Source of the DNA: Salticus scenicus
Taxonomy: Eukaryota > Arthropoda > Arachnida > Araneae > Salticidae
Direction: 5' to 3'
Length of the DNA stretch: 64,000 nucleotides
NCBI GenBank assembly: GCA_963930645.1
Contig: OZ005662.1
Location: 4,159,436-4,223,435, forward strand
Both the position numbers and the translations under genes were made by a program. The notes beneath the pieces are model-generated. The model did not search any database and was not told the DNA's origin. It saw only the letters and a list, made by a program, of their open reading frames with translations. Shown in pieces: positions 9,237-20,765 of the stretch (within the stretch, counting starts at the first letter, position 1; each line of letters opens with the position of its first letter).

Positions 9237-11257
9237 CCTAGCATATTGCTGCAACTGAAATACCAATTTTTGGTTCAGTCTAACATTCAAATGTTTAATG
9301 TAAAGAATTTTCTCTGGCATTTCATAAATCAAATTTCTCTAAACAGATTTTTTTTTTTTTTTTTTCTATTTCTTCTTCTTTCCTAACTTTATTATATTTA
9401 TCATGGAACAATAATGAAAAGAACTTCAGTTATTGTTATTAACATGATAAAGACAGTTTTTAAACATTTTAAAGCGAAATTAATTTTGCTAATTGTGCAC
9501 GAAATTTCAGGAAACTGATGATACATTTACAAAATCTTAGAATTTTTGCAACAAATGACATCTTTCTTGAATGTTCTAATTCATTTTAATGTTAACTACC
9601 TAATATTTTTTTATTAATTTCTAAGTTTGCATAATTTTTTTTTTTTCATTATTAAAATATAATAATAATTTTCTGTTTTGATAATATTTAATCTTCAATA
9701 TGTTAATATTTATCTAAATATTTAATATTATGCAATTTGTAATGATGAATTTTTTATTACATTTAAATGCCGTGCATGAATTTCTTTAAAAAAAAATTAT
9801 TTATGATTATAAATTGATGTATGAAATATAAATTGATGCGTACAAGCTATTTTGTACTTGTAACAGTCTTCTGTTTATTGATCTAAACTGTATACAAATC
9901 TAAATATTTATTTTTATTGAATTTTGTACATATTAAGTGAATAATAAATGATTTAAACCATACAATGAAAGTTTCTCATACATGTGTCCTAGTGAAAATT
10001 ACTCAAAGAAATTTATTCAACAATTTACATGATCTCATCAAATGATTGAAGTATCCACACTTAGATTCTAACATGTTGCCAAACCTATTCTTGAAAAGTA
10101 AAATTATTATTGTTATTAAAGATTATGTGACTTGATAATTTTGCCTGGGGTTTTAAAATGCTGATTTTTAAATCTGTAATTTTTACTTTCTTTTACCCAT
10201 GTAAGGTAAAGAAAATATTATTTTGGGGCCAAATTTTCAAAATTGAAATTTTGCTTCTTTCCACAGATTTTTTTATTTTTATTTTATTTTATTTTATTTA
10301 TTTATTTATTTATTTTTTTTTTTTTGGGGGGGGGGAGGTTCGTCACCTTAAAAAATAAAACAAATAAAAATAATAATCATGTTTTTGGCAGTTGTTTGTT
10401 TGTGCAAGACTTTTATCATGCAACTCAAGAATAAATATCATCAGGAAATCCTACTTTTGTATTCTAAACCTGTATCACATTGGCATGCTACTGAAAACAC
10501 TTTATTGTAATTCAGATAAAATGGTTCATTTTCAGGGACAAGTATCCAAGAGAATTCTAATTACTTTACATTTGTAGACATAATTTCTGATAGGTGCCTT
10601 TAACATCCTTAAACTGCACTAAACAAAGTGAAACTGTCCTACATTCTTTATATGCACAGAAGCAGAGACTGACGAAAGTTCCAATACTTTAGGAGCCAGA
10701 AAAATTTTCTATGAGCCAGAGGTAGCCAACTATTTATACTACAGCACAAACAAACCTAGGGGGAGGCTAGAAAAAATGTATACTATTCATTTCATTTCTT
10801 GGATATGTTTATAACTTTAATGTATATGGAGGTAAAAATGATGCAGTCTGAAGAACAAATAATGGGTTAGGTTATGATGCCGTGATGAATTTAACAGAGC
10901 CATTAAAAGCTAAATGCCTTATATTTTGACAGATTTTTTACAAGTGTCAAACTGCTTCGAGAATTACTCATTAAAGAAATGTATGCATGCGGATCTGTCT
11001 TAAAAAATCGAAAGCAGCTACCAGACAAAAATTAAACAGCTTCAATTAAAATCACAGGCAGAGATTTCTGTGTTTCAATGCAATGAAGAAAGAAAAATAT
11101 GCAGTACTTGGATGTACGAAAAACAAATCAGCATAAATTCTTCAAATGTAGATCACAATGTACAATATAGTGAAAATTAAACAGAAAAAGGGAGCAGAAG
11201 TCGTTGAAGTAAATTGCACTGCCCTGAAGCTTTTAAATTATACTAAATTATACAATA
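9237..11257. other. AT-rich DNA without recognised genes
   Basis: Contains poly-T runs, a (TTTAT)n/(ATTT)n tract near 10268-10310 and a G-run at 10326-10337. Short ORFs (10158-10358, 10243-10434, 10392-10577) are low complexity or lack family features. Confidence 0.45.
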
Positions 11258-11735
11258 AGTATATATGGGAAGGTTTGATCTGGCCGACCAAAAAAAAAAA
11301 AAAAAAAAAAAAAAATTGCAGCACAGCAAGAAAACCAATGAAATGGTGATATTAACTATTTTGTTTTTTGGTGGATACAACCTTAGTAAATTCTTTTATT
11401 CTAGCAAATCCATGCAAAGTCCTCGCAGTTTATTTATTTATTATTATTATTTATTTTTTTATTTTTTTTAATTCACCTTCAAAATTTGAAACTTTTAAGA
11501 CCAATTTCACCAACCAACCAATTAAAATTTTAATTCACCAGAAGCCAAATTGTTAATAAGATGAAGTACTATTAGTTTCACTCTGGAGATTTTGTAGCCC
11601 AGTTTTGTGTAACAACAGAATAAATTAGAAATATCAGTTCTATCGTTACAAATTCAGTACCAAATGAAAGGGGCGATTTTTTTTAATCCAGAGGTGCAAA
11701 CAATCTTTCAACACGACAATTAGATTTAAATATAA
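11258..11735 (+). repeat. Dispersed repeat, copy 1 (pair with 25041-25480)
   Basis: GTATATGGGAAGGTTTGATC, GTGGATACAACCTTAGTAAA, CCAATTTCACCAACCAA, TTAATTCACCAGAAGCCAAA and CAGAGGTGCAAACAATCTTT recur in the same order and orientation at 25041-25480, at about 90% identity by eye apart from poly-A/T runs. No coding capacity and no clear terminal repeats. I cannot name the family. Confidence 0.75.
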
Positions 11736-11739
11736 AATA

Positions 11740-12324
11740 CTATAAATTACAAAAATTATACTATAAATTACAAAATCTTGTCCATTAAAAATGGACGGGG
11801 AGGTATGCTGCTCTCTCTCCCCTTCCTGTTACTTTGTTTATGGTTACACGATTACGCAATAAATAGACCCTCCCCCCCCCCTCCCCTTCAATACACTTTC
11901 TTCTCTATTTTTTTATATTTCTTTTTTCGCTGTGTTTGAATTCTCTGCTACTAGATCTTTTTTTTTTTTTTTTTTTTTTTTTTCTTCCCCAATTGCTTAC
12001 TACTTTGTTCCTGAATTTTTTCTTCATATACTACATTCATTTTAACTAAATAACTTGATACAGTCAATTGAATACAACACACAAGCATCAAGCAATAACC
12101 AATTACCCATGAATTAAAGCATTGTAGCCTGAAAGAAAAACATTAATAACATTTTAAATAGCAAAATTCTAAATTTAAAGCTTACTAACTGCTAAATATT
12201 GAATTTAACCCTCAAAATACCTTCCACCAAATTTTTATTCAGTTTCTCGGAACAGTATGGTAGCTATGATCTCATATATCAGGGAAGTTTTTTCTAATCA
12301 CCCTGTATATATATATATATATTT
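11740..12324. other. AT-rich DNA with C-rich and T-rich tracts
   Basis: C-runs near 11870-11885 and a long poly-T at 11959-11982. No gene recognised. Confidence 0.4.
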
Positions 12325-12535
12325 AAGTAATGTATTGTTTTACAGAACTAATATTTTTAATATTATTATTACAGGTGCAGAAGTTTCTCAAATTTCTTCT
12401 CAAGAGATATTTCGAACTTACCAGAACAAAAAACATTCAGTAATATCCAAGACTGATAATACATATTTTCCTCATATGTATATATATATATCCACAAATG
12501 TTTTGCTTTCATAAATAAACAATGGTACAATTCAA
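12325..12535 (+). other. Duplicated exon-like segment, copy B (upstream of zinc-finger copy 2)
   Basis: The best-preserved copy of the segment at 4790-4985. A TATTATTATTACAG acceptor-like stretch ends near 12375 and is followed by GTGCAGAAGTTTCTCAAATT. The open frame reads GAEVSQISSQEIF and continues about 30 codons, and a shared AATAAA lies near 12514. Spacing to the zinc-finger ATG is about 640 bp, against about 1.3 kb in copy 1. The extra length in copy 1 contains copy C. It may be an exon of the same gene, but this is unproven. Confidence 0.55.
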
Positions 12536-13013
12536 GATGCTACTTTAATCTGAATTTTTTTCTTTTCTGTTAGTGATTAACAATTATTTATGGAACAGAA
12601 TTGTTATCTGGCTGCTCTATACTTTTTTAATGCATTTATTCTATAGATAAGTGTTGTGTTAGCATTTTTAATTGTGTGTACTTTCTAAAGATTTTTAATA
12701 TCTAATAATTTCATGCAATCAAAAAAAAAAGTATAATCAGAAATCACATTTAGATAAACTTTTCTTTGGTGTGATATTTGAAAAAAAAATTTAACAGAAA
12801 TCTTAGTTTGCTAGAAATCTTAGTCATATAGATAAAACTATTTTTTCAGAAGTAAAAATTAGAAAAAAGTATCAATAAGTTATAAAATAAACACTATTTT
12901 ACACTTTTATTTATATGGTATTTAGGTTTCAAACAATTCATCCTCAATATATCGTGCAAAAAAATTTCTGTGAAGCTAATTTACACATCCATCTGATTGT
13001 TTATGTATCAAAA

Positions 13014-14108
13014 ATGACTTCCATTTGTGATAAAAGCACAGATAAACTTTCCCAGGAATATGAATTAGGTGAAAGCTTGCTTACGAAGAAAAAAATTTTT
13101 AGTTGTCCAACATGCAATAAAAAATGTACCCAAAAGAGCAATTTAACCACGCACCTTCGTGTCCATTCCAATGTAAAGCCTTTCAAATGTAAAGAATGCA
13201 ATAAAGATTTTTCTTCTAAACCGGGTTTAAAGAGTCATCACCTTCGAATTCATGTCAAAGGAAAGCCTTTCATGTGTGGCACATGCAGTAAAGCATTCCC
13301 ACGAAAAAGTGATTTAAATGTACATACTCGTGTACATACAAAAGAAAAACCGTATGTTTGTGAGGTATGCAGTAAAGCATTTTCTCAAGGAGGTCATTTA
13401 ACTGCTCATCTTCGTTCACATACAGATGAAAAGCCATATATTTGTGAAGTATGCAATAAAGGATTCCCTGATAATTCCAAATTAAAAGTACATTTTCGTA
13501 TCCATACAAAAGTCAAGCCTTACAGCTGTGAGATATGTAATGAAAGATTTACACAGAAAGCTAATTTGAATAAGCACTTTTTAGTACATACTAAAGAAAA
13601 ACCTTTTGTTTGTGAAGTATGTAATAAAGGATTTTCTAGACAATCTCATTTAAATGATCACATTCGTATTCACAATAAAGACAAACCTAATGTTTGTGAA
13701 ATATGTAATAAAGGCTTTTCACAAGAATCGAATTTAAGGACACACCTTTATACTCACAAAGAAAAATCTTTTCTTTGTGAAGTATGCAGTAAAAGTTTTG
13801 CAACAAGACAAGGTTTAAACAGGCATCTTCTTAATCATAAGGAGGTCAAACCTTTCAACTGTGAAATCTGCAACAGGGGATTTTCTCAGAAAATTAAATA
13901 CAAAGATCATCTTCGAACACATACTAAAGAGAAACCCTTTACTTGTGAAATATGCAGTAAGGGGTATTCATATAAAAGTGACTTAGTTAGGCACCAACAG
14001 TGTATTCATATAAAAGAGAAACCTTACATTTGCAATATATGTGATAAAAGATTTTCTCTGAAGTGTTATTTGAAAAGACATCTTCCTATTCACATTAATG
14101 AGAATTAA
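13014..14108 (+). CDS. C2H2 zinc-finger protein, 12 fingers, intact tandem copy 2
   Basis: A 364-residue protein from the ATG at 13014. A leader of about 29 residues is followed by twelve canonical C2H2 fingers to the C-terminus, with TGEKP-type linkers (TKEKP, TDEKP, TKVKP, NKDKP, IKEKP). Finger 11 has an extra residue between its two His. It is a predicted nuclear DNA-binding regulator. There is no KRAB, ZAD or BTB domain in this exon. An in-frame ATG at 12915 would add 33 residues with no counterpart in copy 1, so 13014 is preferred. The start context is CAAAAATGAC. Base-contact residues (-1,2,3,6) are the same as copy 1 in fingers 3, 6, 7 and 10, and differ in 1, 2, 4, 5, 8 and 9. The stop is followed by a poly-T run and about 50 bp still homologous to copy 1. 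Upstream exons may exist. Confidence 0.88.
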   Translation: MTSICDKSTDKLSQEYELGESLLTKKKIFSCPTCNKKCTQKSNLTTHLRVHSNVKPFKCKECNKDFSSKPGLKSHHLRIHVKGKPFMCGTCSKAFPRKSDLNVHTRVHTKEKPYVCEVCSKAFSQGGHLTAHLRSHTDEKPYICEVCNKGFPDNSKLKVHFRIHTKVKPYSCEICNERFTQKANLNKHFLVHTKEKPFVCEVCNKGFSRQSHLNDHIRIHNKDKPNVCEICNKGFSQESNLRTHLYTHKEKSFLCEVCSKSFATRQGLNRHLLNHKEVKPFNCEICNRGFSQKIKYKDHLRTHTKEKPFTCEICSKGYSYKSDLVRHQQCIHIKEKPYICNICDKRFSLKCYLKRHLPIHINEN

Positions 14109-14426
14109 TTTTTTTTTTTTTTTTTTATGGAATATGTAGCAAAGAATTATTATATTGAAAAATGTTCTGAAAGACATATTCCATCAAACAGGGAGAAAAA
14201 TAACATTTACTAATTATACACATGCAGCTTAAAAAGCTTATATGTGTCTAGTATATAGTAAAAAATTATATCAGATTTTAAATTTCATTGTTTTTTATAA
14301 AAAAATAAATTTTATTGTTATGTTCATAGATGTTGTTTTGAAAGAGTAAGTGTTAATTAAACATTTGTTAGTTAACAAGAAATAGCTCTTTTCACCTCCT
14401 TTTTTTTTTTTTTTTTTTTTTTTATT

Positions 14427-14478
14427 CAGCTCCATCTACATACTAAAGAAAGGCCTTATATTAATACACTAAAAAGTT
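14427..14478 (+). pseudogene. Relic zinc-finger linker fragment
   Basis: Immediately after a long poly-T run the frame at 14427 reads QLHLHTKERPYI, the end of a C2H2 finger plus its linker, and no cysteine pair follows. The DNA CATACTAAAGAAAGGCCTTA matches linkers in both zinc-finger copies. It is probably a remnant of a third unit or of a recombination product. Confidence 0.5.
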
Positions 14479-14989
14479 TTCCGATTGGTTGAACTAAAAC
14501 TTGGTGTTTAGAGTAGTTGCAACGTGAAGCTATAAGATTGTGAAACATGCTAATGCCATTTAGTTCTTGGTCGAATCAAAACTTGGTAGAGGAATGGTTG
14601 TCAGAGGTCAAAAGTCAGTTTCTCCAAACAGGCTTTCAAATTTCCCCAACTCAATTTCTTTGAAAAAAGGAAATTTAAAAAAAAAAGTTTTTCAAATATT
14701 TAACAGATTTAACCCCAAAATTTTCCCAAATGAAACCCCTTTTTAAAAAAAAATCTCCATATACAAAAATAACTTGACACACTGGTTAAATGAAAATTCG
14801 AGTTCTGTACAAAGCACAAATTCATCAGCTGTTCCTAGATTGTACATGAGGAAGTATTATAATTCCCACTAATCAATTGTACTAATAATAAATCTCATAT
14901 GTGTATAACAATAGTTTTTGTTGACTAAATAATGTATGAAAAGCAGGGTATTAAAAAGCACTAACTATAGCAACCCTCTCTTCACCTTT

Positions 14990-15320
14990 CCCTGCTAACG
15001 ATCAACAATCAAACGCCTCATGGAAGTTTTGCAAGTTCCAATCTCTCTCCATCCACATTTTAAATATCCTTTTTAAGTTTATTTATTAGATTATAGAACT
15101 TATAAATAAGTTTTTGTGACACTAACAATCGATGATCAAATGTGTTGCATAAGTCTTGTGATTTCTAATCTTTCTCCATCTGCAGAATTAATATTCATTC
15201 AATTCTGGAGACTGTAAAGGGGTAGAATTGTTCTAAATCTCACAATTATGTAATTTTTGTTGTCCTGTCCCCCATTTCTTTTTGCTCCATCTAGCAATCG
15301 ATCATCAAGTATCTTGCAAT
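14990..15320 (+). repeat. Possible diverged tandem repeat (three units)
   Basis: CTAACGATCAACAATCAAA (14995), CTAACAATCGATGATCAAA (15122) and CTAGCAATCGATCATCAAG (about 15291) recur with nearby CTTGCAA- or TGCAT-like and CTCCATC strings. The units are irregular (127 and 169 bp), so the repeat is old or coincidental in part. Confidence 0.35.
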
Positions 15321-15410
15321 GCAAAATCATTTTCCATTATTAATGTTTTCCCATAGTATTTAGTGTATATTTTATGAATTTAAGCTATTTGGCAAATGTT
15401 TGCATCAAAG

Positions 15411-15730
15411 GCTGGGATTGCGGTGCTTCGGTTTTAAAATTGATCTTAATCTTACGATTTGTCATACGAATGGGCGTATTTAAGAATTATCTTAAGTTGG
15501 TATTGCATTGCCTCAAACGTAAGTCCCCCACGGGAGAAACAAGCCAGCCAGTTGGAGACGGAGAATGAGCTATGTTTTGATTGTGCACACATCCAGTTAC
15601 AATTCCAATTAAGATAGCTCTGAGGTCATCGTAAGATTGTGAGACACTGCAATACGACTGGTGTTTTGTTTACATCTTAAGACAGAATTTACGCTTATGA
15701 TAGGCTTAAGCAAGGCACCGCAATCCCAGC
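15411..15730. mobile_element. Non-autonomous element with 16-bp inverted ends (320 bp)
   Basis: GCTGGGATTGCGGTGC at 15411-15426 is exactly the reverse complement of GCACCGCAATCCCAGC at 15715-15730. The interior continues a looser inversion (TCTTAATCTTACGA against TCGTAAGATTGTG; TTAAG/CTTAA). I could not find a convincing target duplication. It is not assigned to a superfamily. Confidence 0.65.
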
Positions 15731-16035
15731 AAACATTTTATTTAGCTTTAAGGTGGGTTTAAAAAAGAAAAATTCTCTTTAATTCCTATTTTGGAGTGGA
15801 AACCTTTTTCCCTTCCCACCTTCAAGTAGAAATCTTCCTATTTTTAAACTGCAAAGTTGGCATTGACCTAACTTTGCATTTATAGGTTGTCTAAAGTTTC
15901 TAAAAGAGGAAATATCATACATTTATTGAAATAAAAATATTTAAATAGATGTGTCTTCACACACATAAAATAAAATAGAATTACTAATTGTCTTTACAGT
16001 TGAATATGCAAAGTATTGTAAAGATATATGAAATA

Positions 16036-16164
16036 GATTTGTGTTTCTGTGCAAATGTGTGTATGTGTTAGGGGGGGGGGGGGGAGTGTAAGTTTTGTTT
16101 GTAAATTGATTTGTGTTTCTGTGCAAATGTGTGTATGTGTTGGGGGGGTGTAAGTTTTGTTTGT
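16036..16164 (+). repeat. Tandem duplication, 72-bp unit, two copies
   Basis: GATTTGTGTTTCTGTGCAAA at 16036 recurs at 16108, with GTGTGTATGTGTT, a G-run (15 G against 7 G) and GTGTAAGTTTTGTTTGT following in each. Confidence 0.85.
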
Positions 16165-16169
16165 GTACA

Positions 16170-17976
16170 CATTTTAAAAATTTTGTCCTATGTTGTATTA
16201 AGTTACCATGTTATTTTCATTTTAAAAATAATTATGTAAAATATCTTAATAAAAGTCCTATGGCAAAAAACTTGTGCAAAATCTTCTGTTTTTCGACTTT
16301 TGAAATTCGCCTTTCCTACCATTGGTATCCAAGCTTCAAAATGTTTAGAAAAGTTATCTATAAAAGAAAATTATTTTTTGATTACATAAAGAAGTACTAT
16401 ACTTTTCTTGTGATTATGTGATATCAAACTATCCAAACATTTTGAGCTGTTAATGAATGCTGAAATTGCCTATAATGCTAAAAGGGAACTTTTTTCTTCA
16501 GTAAAATACTTCATTGATAACACAGGTCTCCAATGAAATTTTTTCTTTATTGTTATGTGTTTTTCTGGTGTATTTTTTGGATGCTGATTAAGGAATAGCT
16601 ATTAAAATATTTCTTTCATGTACAGATTTAACAAAAAATAGGATTTTTTACGCTTAAAGCTCCACTTTTTAAATTCCCATCTAAGTTATTTTCCTGAAAA
16701 TCTGGGTGATATAAGTGAAGAATAAGGAGAGCTATTTTATCAAGACATAAAAAAAATGTAGACGAGGTATCAGGGACGTTGCAGTGTTAACATATTCAGG
16801 GTTTAATCTATCTTTTTAAAAATGGTACCCCATTTGTGAGTTTGTAAAATAATTTGTGAAAAAATCAAATAAGTTTGTAAAAATTAATAATGCGTCAGAA
16901 CAATTAATCAAAATGTGGAAAGCAGTTTTTTAAATTTTAACTTACATTTAAAAAATAAAATGGAGCAGTTGTAAAATAAATATATATGTAGGCAAGTTAT
17001 TTCTTATGTGTAAGATAAGAAAGTTGTTTACTTAGATATTTACCGCTGTCTCCAATAAATATTCAAATTGAGAGTATTTTTAAGTGTTCGATGCAGGGCA
17101 GCTGATGAAAATTTTTAGTGTAGTGTTATATTGCTGAGAATTGACTTTGTGAAGGTACCTTATTGCCAAAAGTTGACTTTGTGAAAAGTGCCTCAGTGCG
17201 GCACTAAATTTGTTCTGGATTAACCTCTGATATTAGAAGATTATTGTTGGTTGTTGCATAGAGAATCCCATCCCCCCATAAGGCCCTCAAGCCGTGCACA
17301 AGAGAAAAATCACTAAAGGGAGTTTCATTATAAAGAAACACATTTAAAAGGTAATGTGTAAATAATAGCCTATTTTAATGTGTTTTATTTAAATAGTTTT
17401 GAATTTGTTATAGCCTCTGGGTGAATTTATCCAACCTTCACCTTTACTTTGTGAAAAACCCTTATATAGTAGGAAGGAAAGGGCAAGCATTAATTCAGTG
17501 CGTCAAAACACATCAGAGACACTCAACGCAGCTAAAAAAAAATGAAACATGATTTTGCCAACCTGTGTAATCTTCCATGTGTTTTGATGCTAGAAAATTC
17601 AAAATCTGCTTATAATGCTGTGATAAAATTGAGGTTAAATTTTTAAGGTATGAAACAGATGATGTACTACAGAAACTGATGAACAGTGAGCACTGATAGC
17701 AAAAGAAATGAGACCTGGGTAACTTATATATGATATTAAGTAAAATCATGTTAAGAATTCTGTATATTCAGTTTGATTGGTCATAACACAACTGATTTTA
17801 GAGGTTCTATTCAACTATTAGTGCTTCACACTTTAGGTAATTTTTAGAGCCCAATCCCAATTATTTCAGTATCTAAATCTCCTTATATATATTGCATATA
17901 TAAGGAGCATGGCATGTACATATAGGCATGTACAAGTTTTAAAATTATTTACTATAAAAGGATTCATTACTATAAA
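16170..17976. other. AT-rich intergenic DNA
   Basis: No gene, element termini or RNA recognised. The ORF at 16113-16421 begins in the 72-bp repeat and has no family features. Confidence 0.45.
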
Positions 17977-18210
17977 CAGTGGCGGCTTGTGCCAACTTTC
18001 CCAGGTGGGTCCCGGTCCATTGCACGACTTCTGAAATATGTTCATAATTCAAACACAAATAGAATAAGTTATTTAATCGGGAAAATTATTATTATTATTT
18101 AATATTCGGGGTGTTTTATGTATATTATTATTATTATAATTCATTGTGAATATTATAAAATTTTTCAATGTTACAATATCAAAATTTTTAAACTGAAATT
18201 CTTCTACATG

Positions 18211-18251
<41 letters not shown>

Positions 18252-19846
18252 ATCGGGCATAAAAATTCTAAATCTTTTATGTATAAACAGAAACATTATA
18301 TATTTAATATATATGTTTCTTGTACGTTTGTTTTTAAAAGCACAGCCAAAATATAAGAAATTAAAATTAGAAATTTCATAAACGGTATTTTAAAAATACA
18401 TACACATTTTTAAAATGCCGAATTTTTTAAATTAAAGTGTTTGTGATTTTAATTTTTTATATTTTAGCTTATTTAAAAGCAATGATGTAGGACAAATGTA
18501 TATAAAATTTAAAATCTGTAGGTGATTTTGTAATGTATGTTAAAATTAAAAATTAAGCCTGTACAGAAAATTCAGTTTAAAATTTTATATTCCTTCAAAA
18601 ATAACAATACAAAATTTTATAACTGTCGCAATAAAAAAATTAATGTCTGACATTTTATTTCTTTTCAGTTTTTTGCATAATGTTGAGTTAAAAATACACA
18701 AATAAAGACACTTTAAAAATCCATAGATATATTAAAAAAAGTGTGTATATATATATATATTTATATTTAAAAAGGATTGATTTATCCCTTAATAATAATA
18801 ATAATTTAGAAATATATTTTTTTGAATAATCAATATTAATTTATGTAAATGCAATTATTATTATTAAAAATACTTTAATGAAATATTATTTACTGAAAAA
18901 ATAATAATCATAAAAAAAAATATTACACTAAATCGCATGATTTTTTTTTTTTTTTTTTTTTTTTAAATATATAATAAATAGATTTACAAATTTAGGCAGC
19001 CAAAACTGTTCAAGTATTTAAATTTAATTATTATTTATACAAAAATAAATATTCTGCTCACCGAGTTTTTGTCGAGCAAATCTTTCAATTACTTTCTCAT
19101 TAAATTTTGGAATTGTGGAAATAAAGTCTTTGTGGATTGCGAGAACCGCAAGAGCATTTAAACTATTTCCTGTCCCATAGAATTTCTCAAAAATGTTTTA
19201 ATCGTTTTGTCAATAAATTTTCAACAGAATTCATTTCTTTTACTGTTAATTTTTAAACAATCATAGACTTATTTGGGAAAAAAAAAAAAAAAAGGCTTCT
19301 CTTTTTCATTATCGGTAGAAAAATAAATAAATGAAAAGTACTGTGAAAGTCGCCAAATTCTTTCCACGATCCGTATGGTTAATATATTTTAAAGGAGACT
19401 TAGTTATTTTCCATTAAACAATTCCAGGGACCAATTCGCCAAGTGCCCCTAACACTTTAAAGTATAGGAATATTAACAGTGATAAAGCTCTACTTCGCCA
19501 AATGTGTTTACCCGCTGTTCCATGCACAAAGCAATAAATACTATACTAATTAATGCACAAGATGGGGCACAAATCCTAATGCCCAAACGGCTAAACTCCG
19601 AATAGGAAGTAGCTGTAATCCGATAAAAGAAAAGCGGACAAAGGGGCAAGCAAACTTTATGTCCGAGAAGAATGAGAGGAAATTGGATGCACGTTTTTAA
19701 CTTGATAGATATATTTTTACAAGCGTCAGAATTAAAAAAAAAAAAAAAAAAAAGAAGGAAAGAAAGAAATAATATTTGATTTTTAATAGAGAGAAAAGTT
19801 TAAGTGGGGCCAGGTCCCAGGTGCCCCCAATGACGGACCACCACTG
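17977..19846. mobile_element. hAT element, 1870 bp, 8-bp target duplication
   Basis: Ends are CAGTGGCGGCTTGTGCC (left) and, read in reverse, CAGTGGTGGTCCGTCATTG (right). The 8-bp direct repeat ACTATAAA lies at 17969-17976 and 19847-19854. Subterminal GGTCCCGG / CAGGTCCCAG strings are shared. An 8-bp duplication with CA(N)TGG-type ends marks the hAT superfamily, and a relic hAT C-terminal dimerisation segment lies inside on the minus strand (19046-19232). The rest of the interior is AT-rich with long poly-T and poly-A runs. Inactive. Confidence 0.9.
19046..19232 (-). pseudogene. Relic hAT transposase C-terminal dimerisation segment
   Basis: The minus strand, with one frame change, reads IKTFLRNSMGQE and then NALAVLAIHKDFISTIPKF followed by NEKVIERFARQKLGE. 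This matches the conserved hAT C-terminus of the form IKTyLRsTMgqeRLs.LalLsIe.d. and a following vid.Fa.kK. The normally preceding SERSFS motif and the catalytic core are not recognisable. The position near the right end of the 17977-19846 element, pointing left, indicates that the element's transposase was encoded on the minus strand. Confidence 0.72.
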
Positions 19847-20089
19847 ACTATAAATATTATACCAAATTAATACCACTAAAAGGAACTAGTCAGATTGAAT
19901 AGTTTTACAGTGAAATTTTGAGGTTAGAGAAAAGAAAATGTCACGTTTAGCAGATCGCATAAAAAGTGCTCATTTTTTCTTCTCACTAGGTTTTCAACTA
20001 CGTGGTTGTAGTTTTTCTTATTTTTTCTGCTCCTATTTTTTAAGTCATGACGTTGGCAGCTCTGATATACTATAGATTATGTATTAGGG

Positions 20090-20225
20090 ATGAAATTGAT
20101 ATCCGATACCCGGCCTATCTGGCTAAGTTTTAAATATCCGACGTGGTACCGGGTATCAGCACCCCGGATACGGATATCCAGCAATTTCAAGCCGGATATC
20201 CGAAGCAGAAAATTCAAGCTCAAAA
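20090..20225 (+). repeat. GGATATCCG-rich element end
   Basis: Repeats of the motif GGATATCC or its variants (ATATCCGAT, AAATATCCGAC, CGGATACGGATATCC, CCGGATATCCGAAG) crowd about 120 bp after TTAGGGATG. A second patch, CCGGATATGGATATTCGG, lies at 22029-22047. Short palindromic subterminal motifs are typical of some hAT MITEs, but I cannot pair the ends or see a target duplication. Confidence 0.45.
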
Positions 20226-20229
20226 TCTC

Positions 20230-20733
20230 CTCAAATGAAAATTTTTTGACAATTTTTTTAGATCTGTCGTAGCGTAAAGGTAAAAAAAAAAAAAGTTAGC
20301 CTTTGTGAAAGTTGAAATTAGCCACTTTGCCAAACAAATTTAGACAAAAGTAACTTCAGGTCTAAGAAATATAGAAGTCCTATTTTAATTTCATACAGAG
20401 TTAACTAGGTTTTTTCCAGAGCGATCTGTAGCATTCCCCCTAATCTTCCCCATAACAATAAAAAGAGCTGTTCATTGTTGATCCTAAACAAATGATATTC
20501 ATCCTCTGCAGTGCATATAACTCTGTTTTCATGACTTTTGTTTAATATGTTGTTATATTGTTTCGAAAATGAGTCAAATAATGTGCATTTATTGACTGCC
20601 TGTTTATTTACAATCCACTTTTCCATACACAATAAAGTTGTTGTTGACCGTATATTTATGCTAGCAGAGCAACTACATTGAATGCGCCATCTACCTATTC
20701 AGTTAAATGTGACATCTATGTATTTGATTTGTA

Positions 20734-20765
<32 letters not shown>

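Noticed and set aside
12915..13013. Upstream ATG at 12915 as the start of zinc-finger copy 2
   Set aside because: The extra 33 residues have no counterpart in copy 1 and no domain, whereas the ATG at 13014 aligns exactly with that of copy 1.
20744..20765. (TA)n and other microsatellites, poly-A/T and poly-G/C runs across the window
   Set aside because: Ordinary simple-sequence tracts in an AT-rich genome, without evidence of function. Mentioned only where they affect another call.
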